Shown here: piece after piece, positions 16,740 to 27,355 of the stretch | Position numbering within the stretch: position 1 is the first letter of the stretch | How the letters are laid out: the number at the start of each line of letters is the position of its first letter | NCBI GenBank assembly: GCA_020741775.1 | Contig: DYYG01000063.1 | Coordinates: 173,097 to 237,096, forward strand | Length of the DNA stretch: 64,000 nucleotides | Reading direction: 5' to 3' | DNA from: Methylorubrum populi | GTDB taxonomy: Bacteria; Pseudomonadota; Alphaproteobacteria; Rhizobiales; Beijerinckiaceae | Program-made: the position numbers and the translations under genes | The notes under the pieces: model-generated | What the model was told of the DNA's origin: nothing | Database searches by the model: none | The model's input: only the letters and a program-made list of their open reading frames with translations

Positions 16740-18099
16740 GAAGTCAGTCCCTGGGCGTGCTGCCACGATTGCGCGCCCCAGCACCGCTCAGAAATTTGAT
16801 ACGGCCAACCGCGGAGCGGACTGTTGAAAAATGACTTTTGATATTTAATTTTCCGTTAACACGCGCAATGCGTCGAAAGAACATGCCAAAAGAATTGGAG
16901 TGTACCGAGAGGGAAATAGGCGGGAGATCGGATGTTCATAGAACGCCTATGCGCTGTTTTACTCATTAGATGAGGACATTGGCGTATGTTATGACCAGAA
17001 CATCGCCCCCAATAATAAAAAAATCCAGACGGTAAATTGGGTCAGTTTCTTGCCGAGCCAATATTTGCAACAGACAGTTGCAGACACCTTCATTATGGCT
17101 CGTTTAATTGGGCGAGATATACGTCGCGACAAACGCTCACACATATTTTATCAATTTAGATTTCATGTTATACCGAAGATCACTCTCAATCAAATAAAAG
17201 GCGATCGATCGCTTTGAAGACATCTCGAATCCGGCGTCATGATAGCACCAAATTCAATGCGATTATCGTCGTTATTAAATTTTAAAACAAAGACCTAAGT
17301 TGATTATCTACCCTCAATAGCAAAACTGATCGTCTTTGCTTTTTTATTCATCCATCGCGTCACAGAATTCTTCTGAAAATGATCTTGATCCAGATTCGTA
17401 TTGAAATTTTGTATTTTCAAAAAGCTCGAAGCCATATCTCGCGCAGCAAATACTTCTACATAACAAAAGCCCGACGCGTGCCGAAAAGATGCGGCACCAG
17501 CCAGCGGCGGTGACCTTGTTACTCCGTCTACAAGTCAGCAAGCCGGGAACTCATTGCTGTCGATGGAGGGCGCTGAAGAGGATCTGAAATCAAACAGATT
17601 CTGAACATCAGCATCAGTCGGCACTCCAGACATTCGGGGCGAAGGCGGCGTTGCGCGGATACTCGCTGCGCGACGGCGGCTGAACCATGTCGAAGCTGCT
17701 GAAGGGGACCCGCCCTCTCTCATTAGAGCGGTGTCCACGTCATCGGAAAGCGCTCTGACAATTGGCCTCATCCGGAAGGCCGCTCGGCCGCAGCACGGTC
17801 CACCGTCATCGCCGCGGCCTTCCGAGCGGGTGCGCCGGGAGGCGGCTTGGCTTCAGCTTCAGCCCCGGGAACCGAAGGAACCGGCTTGCCAATCCGCGTG
17901 TTATCGTCAAAAATGCAGTTATGTCAATGGCTTAGCGAAGACAATGCTCTCAATCGATCTCTTCCCGCAGCAAATCTTCTCCCACAGGCAGCACGGCAGA
18001 AATGCTTTTCCGATCCTGAACCGTGGCGCTGTCTGAGGCGGCAACACCCGAGACTGCGATTCGCATCACTCCCGACGAAATCCGCCAAAGGACGCGATA
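16740..18099. other. AT-rich, gene-poor island between the che cluster and the encapsulin locus
   Basis: About 1.3 kb. The part from ~16830 to ~17560 is strikingly AT-rich compared with all its neighbours. Open frames here (minus 17344-17541, 65 codons; minus 17535-17771, 78 codons) show no recognisable domain and poor codon usage, and are not called. The right part (17770-17925) contains a GC-rich minus-strand frame that looks coding but has no start. The left end must hold the promoter of the leftward chemoreceptor operon. Confidence 0.6.
17768..17923 (-). pseudogene. Possible gene remnant (C-terminal fragment)
   Basis: A 52-codon open stretch ending at the stop 17768-17770 reads ...DNTRIGKPVPSVPGAEAEA then KPPPGAPARKAAAMTVDRAA, with the GC-rich third positions of real genes here. 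Upstream in frame it meets TGA at 17924-17926 with no usable start or ribosome site. It looks like the tail of a gene cut off by the AT-rich segment, but chance coding-like composition cannot be excluded. Confidence 0.3.
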
Positions 18100-18306
18100 A
18101 TGATTTCAGTGACGATGCTGCCCGGCGATCAGGTTGTGTTCGACCGCCTGGACCTCGCGGAGGCCCTTGGAATTTGGCGCAATGCGAGGGGGCGTGTGGT
18201 CGGCATTCACCGTCAGGGCAATCGCATCCCGACCATCGACGTCAAGTTCGACGGCCACGACACCCTACAGAGCTATCTGCCGGATCTTTTTCGCCGCATC
18301 CATTGA
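18100..18306 (+). CDS. Small uncharacterised protein upstream of cysE
   Basis: 68-aa protein with no family I can name. The sequence is rich in predicted beta strands (GDQVVFDRLDL, GRVVGIHRQGNRIPTIDVKF) and ends in a short helix (DLFRRIH), reminiscent of a small SH3-like barrel. AAAGGA lies 8 bp before the ATG. It ends 61 bp before cysE on the same strand, so it may be co-transcribed with the serine acetyltransferase. Confidence 0.55.
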   Translation: MISVTMLPGDQVVFDRLDLAEALGIWRNARGRVVGIHRQGNRIPTIDVKFDGHDTLQSYLPDLFRRIH

Positions 18307-18367
18307 TCCGCGAACTGCGCAGATTTATACGCGCAGAAGTTGAATATCCTGCCGAAGTGGTTCGAAG

Positions 18368-19249
18368 GTGGATTCTCTCTCAATCAATACTGGAGCCCCG
18401 GCCACGCCCCGGGCACTTGCTTTCGCGCCACCTTTGCGGACCCTGAGCCGCAGCACGCAGGAGGCCGATGTCTGGTCGGCGATGCGGGCGGAGGCAGAGG
18501 CCGCGCTCATCGAGGAGCCGCTTTACGCGGGCCTGATTCAGGCGACGGTGCTCGACCAGCGCAAGCTTCCAGAGGCCCTGGCCTACCGGCTCGCTCACCG
18601 CCTCGGTGACGGTGACCTGTCGCGACTGACGGTGCGCGACCTCTGCCTCTCCGCCTTCGAGGCCGATCCGGAAGCCGGGGCGAACGCGGTGCGCGATCTC
18701 ATCGCCATCCGCGAGCGCGACCCGACCTGCCGGCGCTATCTCGATCCATTTCTCTTCTACAAGGGCTTCGCCGCGCTCGAAGGATACCGGGTTTCCCACT
18801 GGCTCTGGCACCAGGGCCGCGCCACTCTCGCGCTGCATATGCAGAGCCGCATCTCCGAAGTGTTCGGCTGCGATATCCATCCGGCGGCGCGGATCGGCTC
18901 GGGCGTGTTCATCGACCACGCCACCGGTGTCGTCATCGGCGAGACCACCGTCGTGGCCGACGATGTCTCGATTCTTCAGTCGGTCACCCTCGGCGGCAAC
19001 GGCAAGGAGAGCGGCGACCGCCATCCGAAGATCGCGCGCGGCGTGCTGCTCAGCGTCGGCGCCAAGGTTCTCGGCAACATCCGGGTCGGAGAAGGCGCGA
19101 AGGTCGCGGCGGCCGCAGTGGTCCTGCACGAGGTACCCGCTCATACCACGGTCGCCGGCGTGCCGGCTCGGGTCGTCTCGCGCCTGAGGACCGACGAAGA
19201 GCCCGCTCTCACCATGGATCAGTCGTTCGGTTTCGGCGACGGGATCTGA
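18368..19249 (+). CDS. cysE: Serine O-acetyltransferase
   Basis: Makes O-acetylserine from serine and acetyl-CoA, the first step of cysteine synthesis. From the GTG at 18368 (293 aa): N-terminal helical domain (WSAMRAEAEAALIEEPLYAG... RDP... RYLDPFLFYKGFAALEGYR), then the left-handed beta-helix of hexapeptide repeats. Catalytic Asp169 (CDIHPAARIG) and His184 (IDHATG) match E. coli Asp143/His158. The C-terminus ends FGDGI, keeping the terminal Ile that docks in O-acetylserine sulfhydrylase. A shorter start at the internal ATG 18479 is possible, since the first ~35 residues are not family-like. It lies upstream of the encapsulin and cysteine desulfurase, suggesting a supply line for cysteine. 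Confidence 0.95.
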   Translation: MDSLSINTGAPATPRALAFAPPLRTLSRSTQEADVWSAMRAEAEAALIEEPLYAGLIQATVLDQRKLPEALAYRLAHRLGDGDLSRLTVRDLCLSAFEADPEAGANAVRDLIAIRERDPTCRRYLDPFLFYKGFAALEGYRVSHWLWHQGRATLALHMQSRISEVFGCDIHPAARIGSGVFIDHATGVVIGETTVVADDVSILQSVTLGGNGKESGDRHPKIARGVLLSVGAKVLGNIRVGEGAKVAAAAVVLHEVPAHTTVAGVPARVVSRLRTDEEPALTMDQSFGFGDGI

Positions 19250-19628
19250 CCCGGAGGTCAGAGCCGAGACCGGGAGCGGAAATCCTTTTCAAGCTGAATT
19301 CAAATAACGCATTATAGAGAATATAGTTCTCTGGAATGCCTCTATTTTAGAATATTTTGGTTTGTTGGCTCAAAAATTTGGAAAACTGTTACTTCATAGG
19401 CCAAAAAATGAGAAAACCCTTCTATTGACCTATGTGATAGCGCGGGCCTAGGTTCACCCCGCCGCCGCCGCTCAACCAATCAAAAGCGGTGGCGGGCAAG
19501 TATTCACCCATCCCAGGCCGAACGCATTCCTAATAGAGTGCGATATCGATGCGCGCCCTTGGCCGCGTCGCAGTTCTCGCATGGGCGTGTGTCTTTTACT
19601 GAACATCCATAACGGGAGATGAGGACAG
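19250..19628. promoter_or_regulatory. Encapsulin upstream control region with two dyad elements
   Basis: 379 bp, AT-rich between ~19280 and 19440. Dyad 1 (19309-19339): GCATT-N2-AGAGAA-TATAG-TTCTCT-N2-AATGC, symmetric about 19324. Dyad 2: CATAGG at 19395-19400 and CCTATG at 19429-19434, extended to nine bases with one mismatch. A TTGACC at 19425-19430 could be a -35 box overlapping dyad 2, but no good -10 follows at 17 bp. These are plausible operators for a regulator of the shell/cargo genes; the regulator is not identified. Confidence 0.5.
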
Positions 19629-21006
19629 ATGAGTGGACCGGGCCTGAGCGTGAGCGCCTCTGCGGCGCGCAATCTAGCCACTGCGACCGTCACATCGGTC
19701 CAGAACGTCGCCAACACCCCGCGCTTCCTGCTGCGCCTGCTGCCGTTCGTTGATGTCGCCGGCGGTGTCTACCGGGTGAACCGCCGCGCCGTCGTGCTGG
19801 CCAAGCCCGGCCGCGTCGATCTGGTGAGCGAGGACAAGGGCCGTACGATCCGTCCCGGTTCGCTGCGCGCCGTCCCGCTGTTCAGCCGCCTCGGCGATGC
19901 CGAGCTCGCCACCCTGGCCGGCAAGTTCACCGAGAGCCATCACAAGGCCGGTGATGTGATCGCCGAGGAGGGCGCCAAGGGCCGCAGCCTCGTGATCGTC
20001 GCCGACGGCACCGTCGAGCTGACCCTGTCGGGCCCCTACAAGGGCCGCCTGCGCCAGGGCCTCGCGACCCGCGGCGATTATTTCGGCGACGACGCCCTCG
20101 TCGGCGAGGCCGGCCCGACCCCGGCCGTGAAGGCCCTCTCGTCGGTGACCCTGCTGACCCTCGATCCGGCGGCGATCGGCGATGAGGCGATCCGTTCGCG
20201 CATCAGCCAGTACCAGGAAGAGCGTGACCGGCTGAAGGGCCACACCAACTCCCATGGCGAGCAGGGCATCGAGCTCCTGGCCGTCCATGCCGGTGAGCCG
20301 CGCCTGCCGACCACCTTCGTCGATTACGAGATCGATCCGCGCGAGTATCACCTCTCGACGATCCAGACGATCCTCAACACCCATACCCGCGTCACCGATC
20401 TTTATTCCAACGAGATCGACCAGCTCCGCGAGCAGATCCGCCTCACGGTCGATGCCGTGAAGGAGCGCGAGGAGTGGGAGCTGCTCAACAACTCGCAGTT
20501 CGGCCTGTTGAACGAGGTGTCCGGCCGCCAGCGCATCCCGACCCGCTCGGGCCCGCCGACCCCGGACGACCTCGACGAGCTGCTGACGCTGGTGTGGAAG
20601 AAGCCGGCCTTCTTCGTCGCCCATCCTCGCGCCATCGCCGCCTTCGGCCGTGAGGCGACCCGGCGCGGTGTGCCACCGGTGGTCGTCCACCTGTTCGGCG
20701 CCCCCTTCATCACCTGGCGCGGCGTGCCGCTGGTCCCGAGCGACAAGCTGCCGATCGAGACCGATCCGGTGACGGGCGCGCAGACCACCTCGATCCTGCT
20801 GCTCCGCGTCGGCGAGGGTGAGCAGGGCGTGGTCGGCCTGCAGAAGTCGGGCGTGACCGGCGAGATCGAGCCCGGCCTGTCGGTGCGCTACATGGGCACC
20901 AACGACCACTCCATCGCCTCGCACCTCGTGACCCGCTACTTCTCGGCCGCCGTGCTGGTCGAGGACGCGATTGCCCGTCTCGATAACGTGCTGCTCGGCA
21001 ATTATC

Positions 21007-21020
<14 letters not shown>
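19629..21020 (+). CDS. Family 2B encapsulin shell protein
   Basis: 463-aa HK97-fold shell protein of the SrpI/Family 2 encapsulins, which self-assemble into icosahedral protein compartments. Recognisable parts: N-terminal arm (ARNLATATVTSVQNVANTPRF, LLPFVDVAGGVYRVNRR), a cyclic-nucleotide-binding-like insertion (~78-180, LRAVPLFSRLGDAELATLAG to VTLLTLDP) that defines subtype 2B, then the E-loop/P-domain/A-domain region (ILNTHTRVTDLYSNEIDQLREQIRL, LLNNSQFGLL, TPDDLDELLTLVWKKPAFFVAHPRAI, SVRYMGTNDHSIASH). Typical cNMP contacts are altered (FGDDALVGEAGPTPAV lacks the usual Glu and Arg). GAGG precedes the ATG; the 3' end overlaps the cargo gene by 14 bp. Confidence 0.95.
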
Positions 21021-23031
<2,011 letters not shown>

Positions 23032-23056
23032 CGCGGCAGGTCGTGAGAACGTGAAA

Positions 23057-23090
23057 ACGGGCGGCACCGCGTGGTGCCGCCCGTTTTTTT
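23057..23090 (+). terminator. Rho-independent terminator of the encapsulin-desulfurase operon
   Basis: Perfect 12-bp stem (23057-23068 with 23073-23084, arm ACGGGCGGCACC), four-base loop and a seven-T run. It begins 26 bp after the desulfurase stop and defines the 3' end of the operon. Confidence 0.95.
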
Positions 23091-23206
23091 GCTCGAGCGC
23101 AGAAGAGAATGGGCTTCGAAAGGCCTCACCCTTCGATCTCCGATCCCGTCTCCGGCCGATCAGACCGACGACAGGATCGGATAGCCCGTGACGACTGGCG
23201 CGCGGC

Positions 23207-23959
23207 TCAGGCCCAATCGTCGTCGCCGCCGTCGCCGAGATCGCCACCGAAATCGCCGCCCGGATCGCTTCCTCCGAACGAGGCATCCTGGAAGCCGCCA
23301 TCGCCGCCGCCGAGCGCGGCACCGAGATCCTGCTCACCGCCGCCGAAATAGTTGTTCTCGACGATGGAATCGCCGCCACCGAGGCCCGCCGCCGCCGCGT
23401 TGCCGAGCTGCGAATGGCCACCGGCGAACGCGTTGGAGAGGGCGCTGCCGAGCAACATGCCGCCGGCCGCACCCGCCGCCATCGGCAGGGCTGTCGCCAG
23501 GAAACCACCGCCACGGGCCGGCTGCTGCGGCTGGCCGCCCCAGGGACCGCCCTGCTGCGGAGGTGCGTAGCCGCCGGGCTGGCCATAGCCCTGCTGCGGG
23601 CCGCCATAGCCCTGCTGCGGGCCACCGTAGCCGCCCTGGCCACCCTGCTGGCCCCAGGGCTGACCGGTAGGGCGCTGCGGTTCGGACCGCTGGCCGCCAC
23701 CGAAGATGCTCGACAGGAAACCGCCGCCACCGGAGGGCTGGGACTGCGCCTGCTGGCGGGCCTGCTCGAGCTGCTGGTTGAGGCTCTTGATCGCCTCCTC
23801 CTGCACGTAGATCAGCTGGGCCATCGCGTAGGGCGCGTAGGGCTGGCTGCGCAGCTTCTCGGCGATGAAGCGTTCGGCATCGGCGTCCCGGGGCTGGCCG
23901 GACGCCTGTTCGAGGCGCTGGAAGATGCCGTTGATGATGTCGCGTTCTTCGCTGTTCAT
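23207..23959 (-). CDS. DUF2076 family protein with low-complexity middle
   Basis: 250 aa. The N-terminal ~75 residues (MNSEERDIINGIFQRLEQAS, YAPYAMAQLIYVQEEAIKSL, then a QQLEQARQQAQ coiled coil) are the DUF2076 signature. The middle is Gly/Gln/Pro/Tyr-rich with repeated GYGGPQQ units. A hydrophobic glycine/alanine helix follows (FLATALPMAAGAAGGMLLGSAL), and the C-terminus is acidic and Gly/Asp-rich. The start at 23959 has AGGAGG upstream. Function is unknown; the hydrophobic segment suggests membrane association. It sits alone between the encapsulin terminator and the porin. Confidence 0.85.
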   Translation of the reverse strand: MNSEERDIINGIFQRLEQASGQPRDADAERFIAEKLRSQPYAPYAMAQLIYVQEEAIKSLNQQLEQARQQAQSQPSGGGGFLSSIFGGGQRSEPQRPTGQPWGQQGGQGGYGGPQQGYGGPQQGYGQPGGYAPPQQGGPWGGQPQQPARGGGFLATALPMAAGAAGGMLLGSALSNAFAGGHSQLGNAAAAGLGGGDSIVENNYFGGGEQDLGAALGGGDGGFQDASFGGSDPGGDFGGDLGDGGDDDWA

Positions 23960-24108
23960 GGAGCCGTCCTCCTGAGGCGCCGACGGCGTCGTCACCGCAC
24001 GGCGGCTACGAGATGGGGGCCGGTCGAGCTTTTGTCAGGGGGGCTGCCGTCGATTGTCCGCCTCGGCCGGGTTCCGCCTGGCGTTTCCCTCGGGATGGCG
24101 ACAACAAA

Positions 24109-24133
24109 AAAGCCCGGCGCAAGGCCGGGCTTT
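24109..24133 (-). terminator. Rho-independent terminator of the outer-membrane protein gene
   Basis: Stem AAAGCCCGGC (24109-24118) pairs with GCCGGGCTTT (24124-24133); read on the minus strand it ends in a T run (24105-24111). It lies 47 bp beyond the outer-membrane protein stop and before the DUF2076 gene. Confidence 0.9.
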
Positions 24134-24179
24134 CTCGAAAACCGGCAGCCCGGTGAGGGGCCGCCGGATGTTTCGGATC

Positions 24180-25076
24180 TTAGTACGAGCCGAACTTGTA
24201 GTTCAGGCCGGCGCGGACGACGGCGAACTCGGTCTCGCGCTGACGAGCGAGGTTGCCGCTGGCCAGGACGACGCCCGGGCTGGTCGTGTAGACGAGGTTG
24301 CCGGCCGGGGTGGCACCGAAGGCGCCGTTCAGGCGGTTGCCGCGGTCGAGGTTCACGTAGAGACCTTCGACCTTCAGCGTGACGGCCGAGGACTTGAAGA
24401 AGTTCAGGAAGGAATCGGTCGGCAGGGCGTACTCGATACCACCGCCAGCGGTCCAGCCGGTGCGGAAGTCGTCGGAGGAGCCGTTCGGCAGGCCGAAGTC
24501 GGAGCCGCCGCCGGAGCCGTAGGCGAAGCCGCCGGTGCCGTACACGAGGGTGCGGTCGAAGGCGTAGCCGAGGCGACCGCGGACGGTGCCGAAGAAGTCG
24601 AGGCCCGACAGACCGTTCGGGTTGAAGATCTGGGTGCCGGCGAGGAAGGCCGAGGAGCCCGGAGCGACAGCGAAGCGGTTCCGGTCACGACCGAAATCGA
24701 CGTACTGGGCGTCGGCCTCGACACCGATCACGACACCGGAGCCCGGGGTGAACTGGTAGTTGTAGCCGATCTGACCACCGCCGACGAAGCCTTCGTCGCT
24801 GCGACGGTTGTTGAAGGCGACGACCGCGGTGCCGCCCGGGGCGACGAGGCCGCTGGCGCCGTTCACGCCGATGACGGTCGGGTTGTTGTTGTTGTCACCC
24901 GTGCCGAAGCCGTAACCAGCGTTGAAACCGGCATAGAAGCCCGTCCAGGTGAAGACCGGCACCGGCTGGAACACCGGCGGCGGAGCGGCGCGACGCGGAA
25001 GGTCGGCGGCGAGCGCCGAACCGGCGAAGGCGATGCCGGCAATGGCCGTACCGGCGCGAAGGAAGGATTTCATCAC
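24180..25076 (-). CDS. Outer-membrane beta-barrel protein (Omp25/31-like)
   Basis: 298-aa exported barrel. A signal peptide (FLRAGTAIAGIAFAGSALA, cleavage before ADLPRRAAPP), then WTGFYAGFNAGYGFG typical of the small alphaproteobacterial OMP family, alternating strands and a C-terminal aromatic-ended strand (AVVRAGLNYKFGSY). Two adjacent ATGs (25076, 25073) are possible. Monocistronic with its own terminator. Such proteins are abundant surface structural proteins with little known specific transport function. Confidence 0.9.
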   Translation of the reverse strand: MMKSFLRAGTAIAGIAFAGSALAADLPRRAAPPPVFQPVPVFTWTGFYAGFNAGYGFGTGDNNNNPTVIGVNGASGLVAPGGTAVVAFNNRRSDEGFVGGGQIGYNYQFTPGSGVVIGVEADAQYVDFGRDRNRFAVAPGSSAFLAGTQIFNPNGLSGLDFFGTVRGRLGYAFDRTLVYGTGGFAYGSGGGSDFGLPNGSSDDFRTGWTAGGGIEYALPTDSFLNFFKSSAVTLKVEGLYVNLDRGNRLNGAFGATPAGNLVYTTSPGVVLASGNLARQRETEFAVVRAGLNYKFGSY

Positions 25077-25467
25077 TCTGGTCCTCTTTGACTGTGCCGG
25101 CGCGTCCGTAGAAGCGCAGCGGCACGGTGCCCCGTATCTAGTTCAGCATCCCGGAAGATGCTGTTGCGGCTTGACCACGCCGACCGTCCAGAAGGCGGCC
25201 CCTTTGTGGCAGTGATCTTTGTCTGCCGTCGTTCCAACCGAGAAACGCCACCGAACGGCCAAGGTTCACGAACAGCCGAGCTTTTTTTGGTGATCGTTCC
25301 GGACAGATTGTCGCAGGATGCAACCACTGTGTTCCGCGACGCACAAGGGATACGCTGAAGCCGGGTGTCGGGGCGAGTGCTACAACGCACAGAAGCCTGG
25401 CTTTAGCCTCCTCCCGGGGGAGCGTTGCACTGATGCAACAATTTTTGTGAGTTCATGAAGAAGATGT
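25077..25467. other. Intergenic region upstream of the outer-membrane protein gene
   Basis: About 390 bp between the porin-like gene and pgeF, both leftward. It should hold the porin promoter and a long leader. A short open frame on minus (25073-25390) has no protein-like features. No repeat or RNA structure was identified. Confidence 0.4.
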
Positions 25468-26235
25468 TCAAGGGGTCAGAGCAATTGCCGAGATGAGCCG
25501 TCCGTAATCGGCTTCGTTTCGATGGGTCGTCCGGCGAAAACTGAAGAATCGCTCAGGATCTTTGTATGTGCAAAGGCCGAGGGAAACCGCTTCGCCGACT
25601 TTCTCCTGGGCCAGGCGATTCAGGATAAGCGCTGGCAAATCGAATTGCGCGTGACCCGGTCGGCCCTCACGGAAGAATTCACCTGAACCGGGGATCTCTG
25701 CGCGGAAGCGCGCCTCGAAATCCGCGCCGACCTCGTAGGCGTCCTCGGAAATCGTCGGACCGAGGACGGCGACGATCTTTCCCCGCACCGCACCCAACGC
25801 CTCCATTGCCGCCACGGTCGCGCCGATGACGCCGCCGAGGGCGCCCTTCCACCCGGCATGAGCCGCGCCGACGACGCCGTTCTCGGGATCGGCGAACAGG
25901 ATTGGGCCGCAATCCGCCGTGGCGATGCCGAGGGCGAGGCCCGGCACGCGGGTCACCATGGCATCGGCCTTGGGCCGATCCGCGAGAGGGAAGGGCTCTT
26001 CCACCGTGACGACCTCGGGCGAATGCACCTGATAGAGGCTGACTAGGTTCGAGGCCGGCAATCCGAGCTGGGCGCACATCCGCGCCCGGTTCTCGCTCAC
26101 ACGCTTCGGATCGTCCTGCGAGCCGATGCCGCCGTTGAGGGACGCATAGAGCCCCTCCGAGACGCCCCCCTGGCGGGTGAAGAAAGCGTGCCGGATCGAG
26201 GAATGTGAGCTGAGCTCGGGCGCTTCGATGAACAT
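25468..26235 (-). CDS. pgeF: Peptidoglycan editing factor PgeF (multicopper polyphenol oxidase fold, YfiH)
   Basis: 255-aa laccase-domain protein of the YfiH/PgeF family, which removes misincorporated amino acids (such as L-Ser) from peptidoglycan precursors; older annotations call it polyphenol oxidase. Metal ligands are visible as His71 (YQVHSPEVV), Cys109 (ATADCGPILFAD) and His126 (AAHAGWKG). It is third in a compact minus-strand set lgt-midA-like-pgeF, starting 14 bp after the methyltransferase stop. Confidence 0.93.
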   Translation of the reverse strand: MFIEAPELSSHSSIRHAFFTRQGGVSEGLYASLNGGIGSQDDPKRVSENRARMCAQLGLPASNLVSLYQVHSPEVVTVEEPFPLADRPKADAMVTRVPGLALGIATADCGPILFADPENGVVGAAHAGWKGALGGVIGATVAAMEALGAVRGKIVAVLGPTISEDAYEVGADFEARFRAEIPGSGEFFREGRPGHAQFDLPALILNRLAQEKVGEAVSLGLCTYKDPERFFSFRRTTHRNEADYGRLISAIALTP

Positions 26236-26249
26236 CGGGGCGGTGTCCC

Positions 26250-27353
26250 TCAGGTGAGAGGCGCGACGGGAGCGGGAAGCCCGGGCAGGGCCCCCAGGCC
26301 GGGATGGCGGACGCTGAGCACCTTGAACAAGGCGCCCATGCCGCGCGGATCGGGATCGGTCAGCCGGGCGACGGCGGCGTCGATCGCCTCCGCCTGAGTC
26401 GGCGTAGCGCGGGCCTTCAACCGCTCGGCACGCAGGTCGAGGCCGAGGGAGAGCAGGAAGTCGCGCTGCGTCACGGGACCCTGGATGCTGGCCCCTTCCG
26501 ACATGGCCGCGCGGGCCAGGGCGCCAAAATCGACATGCAGGGTCAGATCGGCCTCGCCGGGACGGAGCAGCGGATCGGCGAAGCGATGGCCCGCCACGGC
26601 CTGGAGCGTATCGCCCAGGCCGGGACGGTCGGCGCTGCTGTCATAGCCGTAATCGATGGCGAGCAGGGCGCCGCCCCGAGCGACAAGATGCCGGCTCAGG
26701 TCCCGCATCACCGCCAGGGCCTGGCTCGGCAGGGTCAGCACCGCCCCCACCGGGGCCTCCGCCGCGAGACGGGGATCGGGCTCGGGATCGAGGCCGAAAG
26801 CGAGGGCGTCACCTTCCGGCGTAAGGCCGACCCGGCGCTCGCACCAGCCGCGCACGGTCCGCACGAATTGGCGCGCGGGCAGGGCGTCGAAGAACTCGTT
26901 GGCGATGACCAGAAGCGGTTCATCGGGCAGGCTCGCCACCGTATCGTGGAAGCGCGGCGCGGCCTCGGCCAGCCGCTCTGCCTGAAGCCGGCGCAGCGCC
27001 GGGCTCGTCTCGACGAGGTGGAGGTCGAAGGCGGCGCCCGCCGCGTTCAGGGCCCGCAGGGCGTCGGCCATCAGCGTCCCGCGGCCGGGCCCGAGTTCGA
27101 CGAGGCAGGGGCGCTGCCCCGTCAGGGCGGGCAGGATCGCCGCGGCCCAGGCGCCGATCAGCTCGCCGAACATCTGGCTGATCTCCGGCGCGGTCACGAA
27201 GTCGCCGGCTGCACCGAAGGGATCCCGCGTGGCGTAGTAGCCGTGCCGTGGGTGGCCGAGACAGAGCGCCATGTATCGGTCCAGGCCGATGGGACCGGCC
27301 TCGCGGATTTCCCGCGCGAGGATCGCGAAGAGCGGCGTCGCGTCGGAGGCCAC
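26250..27353 (-). CDS. MidA/NDUFAF7-type SAM-dependent methyltransferase
   Basis: 367-aa class I methyltransferase of the DUF185 family related to mitochondrial NDUFAF7, which methylates an arginine on a complex I subunit. Visible motifs: MALCLGHPRHGYYATRDPFG, AGDFVTAPEISQMFGELIG, SAM loop LVELGPGRGTLMADALR, and NEFFDALPARQFV. It starts 2 bp after the lgt stop, and the lgt-methyltransferase-pgeF order is common in Alphaproteobacteria. The bacterial substrate is inferred only. Confidence 0.9.
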   Translation of the reverse strand: MASDATPLFAILAREIREAGPIGLDRYMALCLGHPRHGYYATRDPFGAAGDFVTAPEISQMFGELIGAWAAAILPALTGQRPCLVELGPGRGTLMADALRALNAAGAAFDLHLVETSPALRRLQAERLAEAAPRFHDTVASLPDEPLLVIANEFFDALPARQFVRTVRGWCERRVGLTPEGDALAFGLDPEPDPRLAAEAPVGAVLTLPSQALAVMRDLSRHLVARGGALLAIDYGYDSSADRPGLGDTLQAVAGHRFADPLLRPGEADLTLHVDFGALARAAMSEGASIQGPVTQRDFLLSLGLDLRAERLKARATPTQAEAIDAAVARLTDPDPRGMGALFKVLSVRHPGLGALPGLPAPVAPLT

Positions 27354-27355
27354 CG

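Noticed and set aside
17344..17541. 65-codon minus-strand frame in the AT-rich island
   Set aside because: Atypical composition, no ribosome site I trust, no domain.
17535..17771. 78-codon minus-strand frame
   Set aside because: No start context or domain, and it overlaps a better coding-like remnant in another frame.
19425..19453. TTGACC ... CTAGGT as a sigma-70 promoter for the encapsulin
   Set aside because: The -10 hexamer is a poor match; kept only as a possible -35 within the dyad region.
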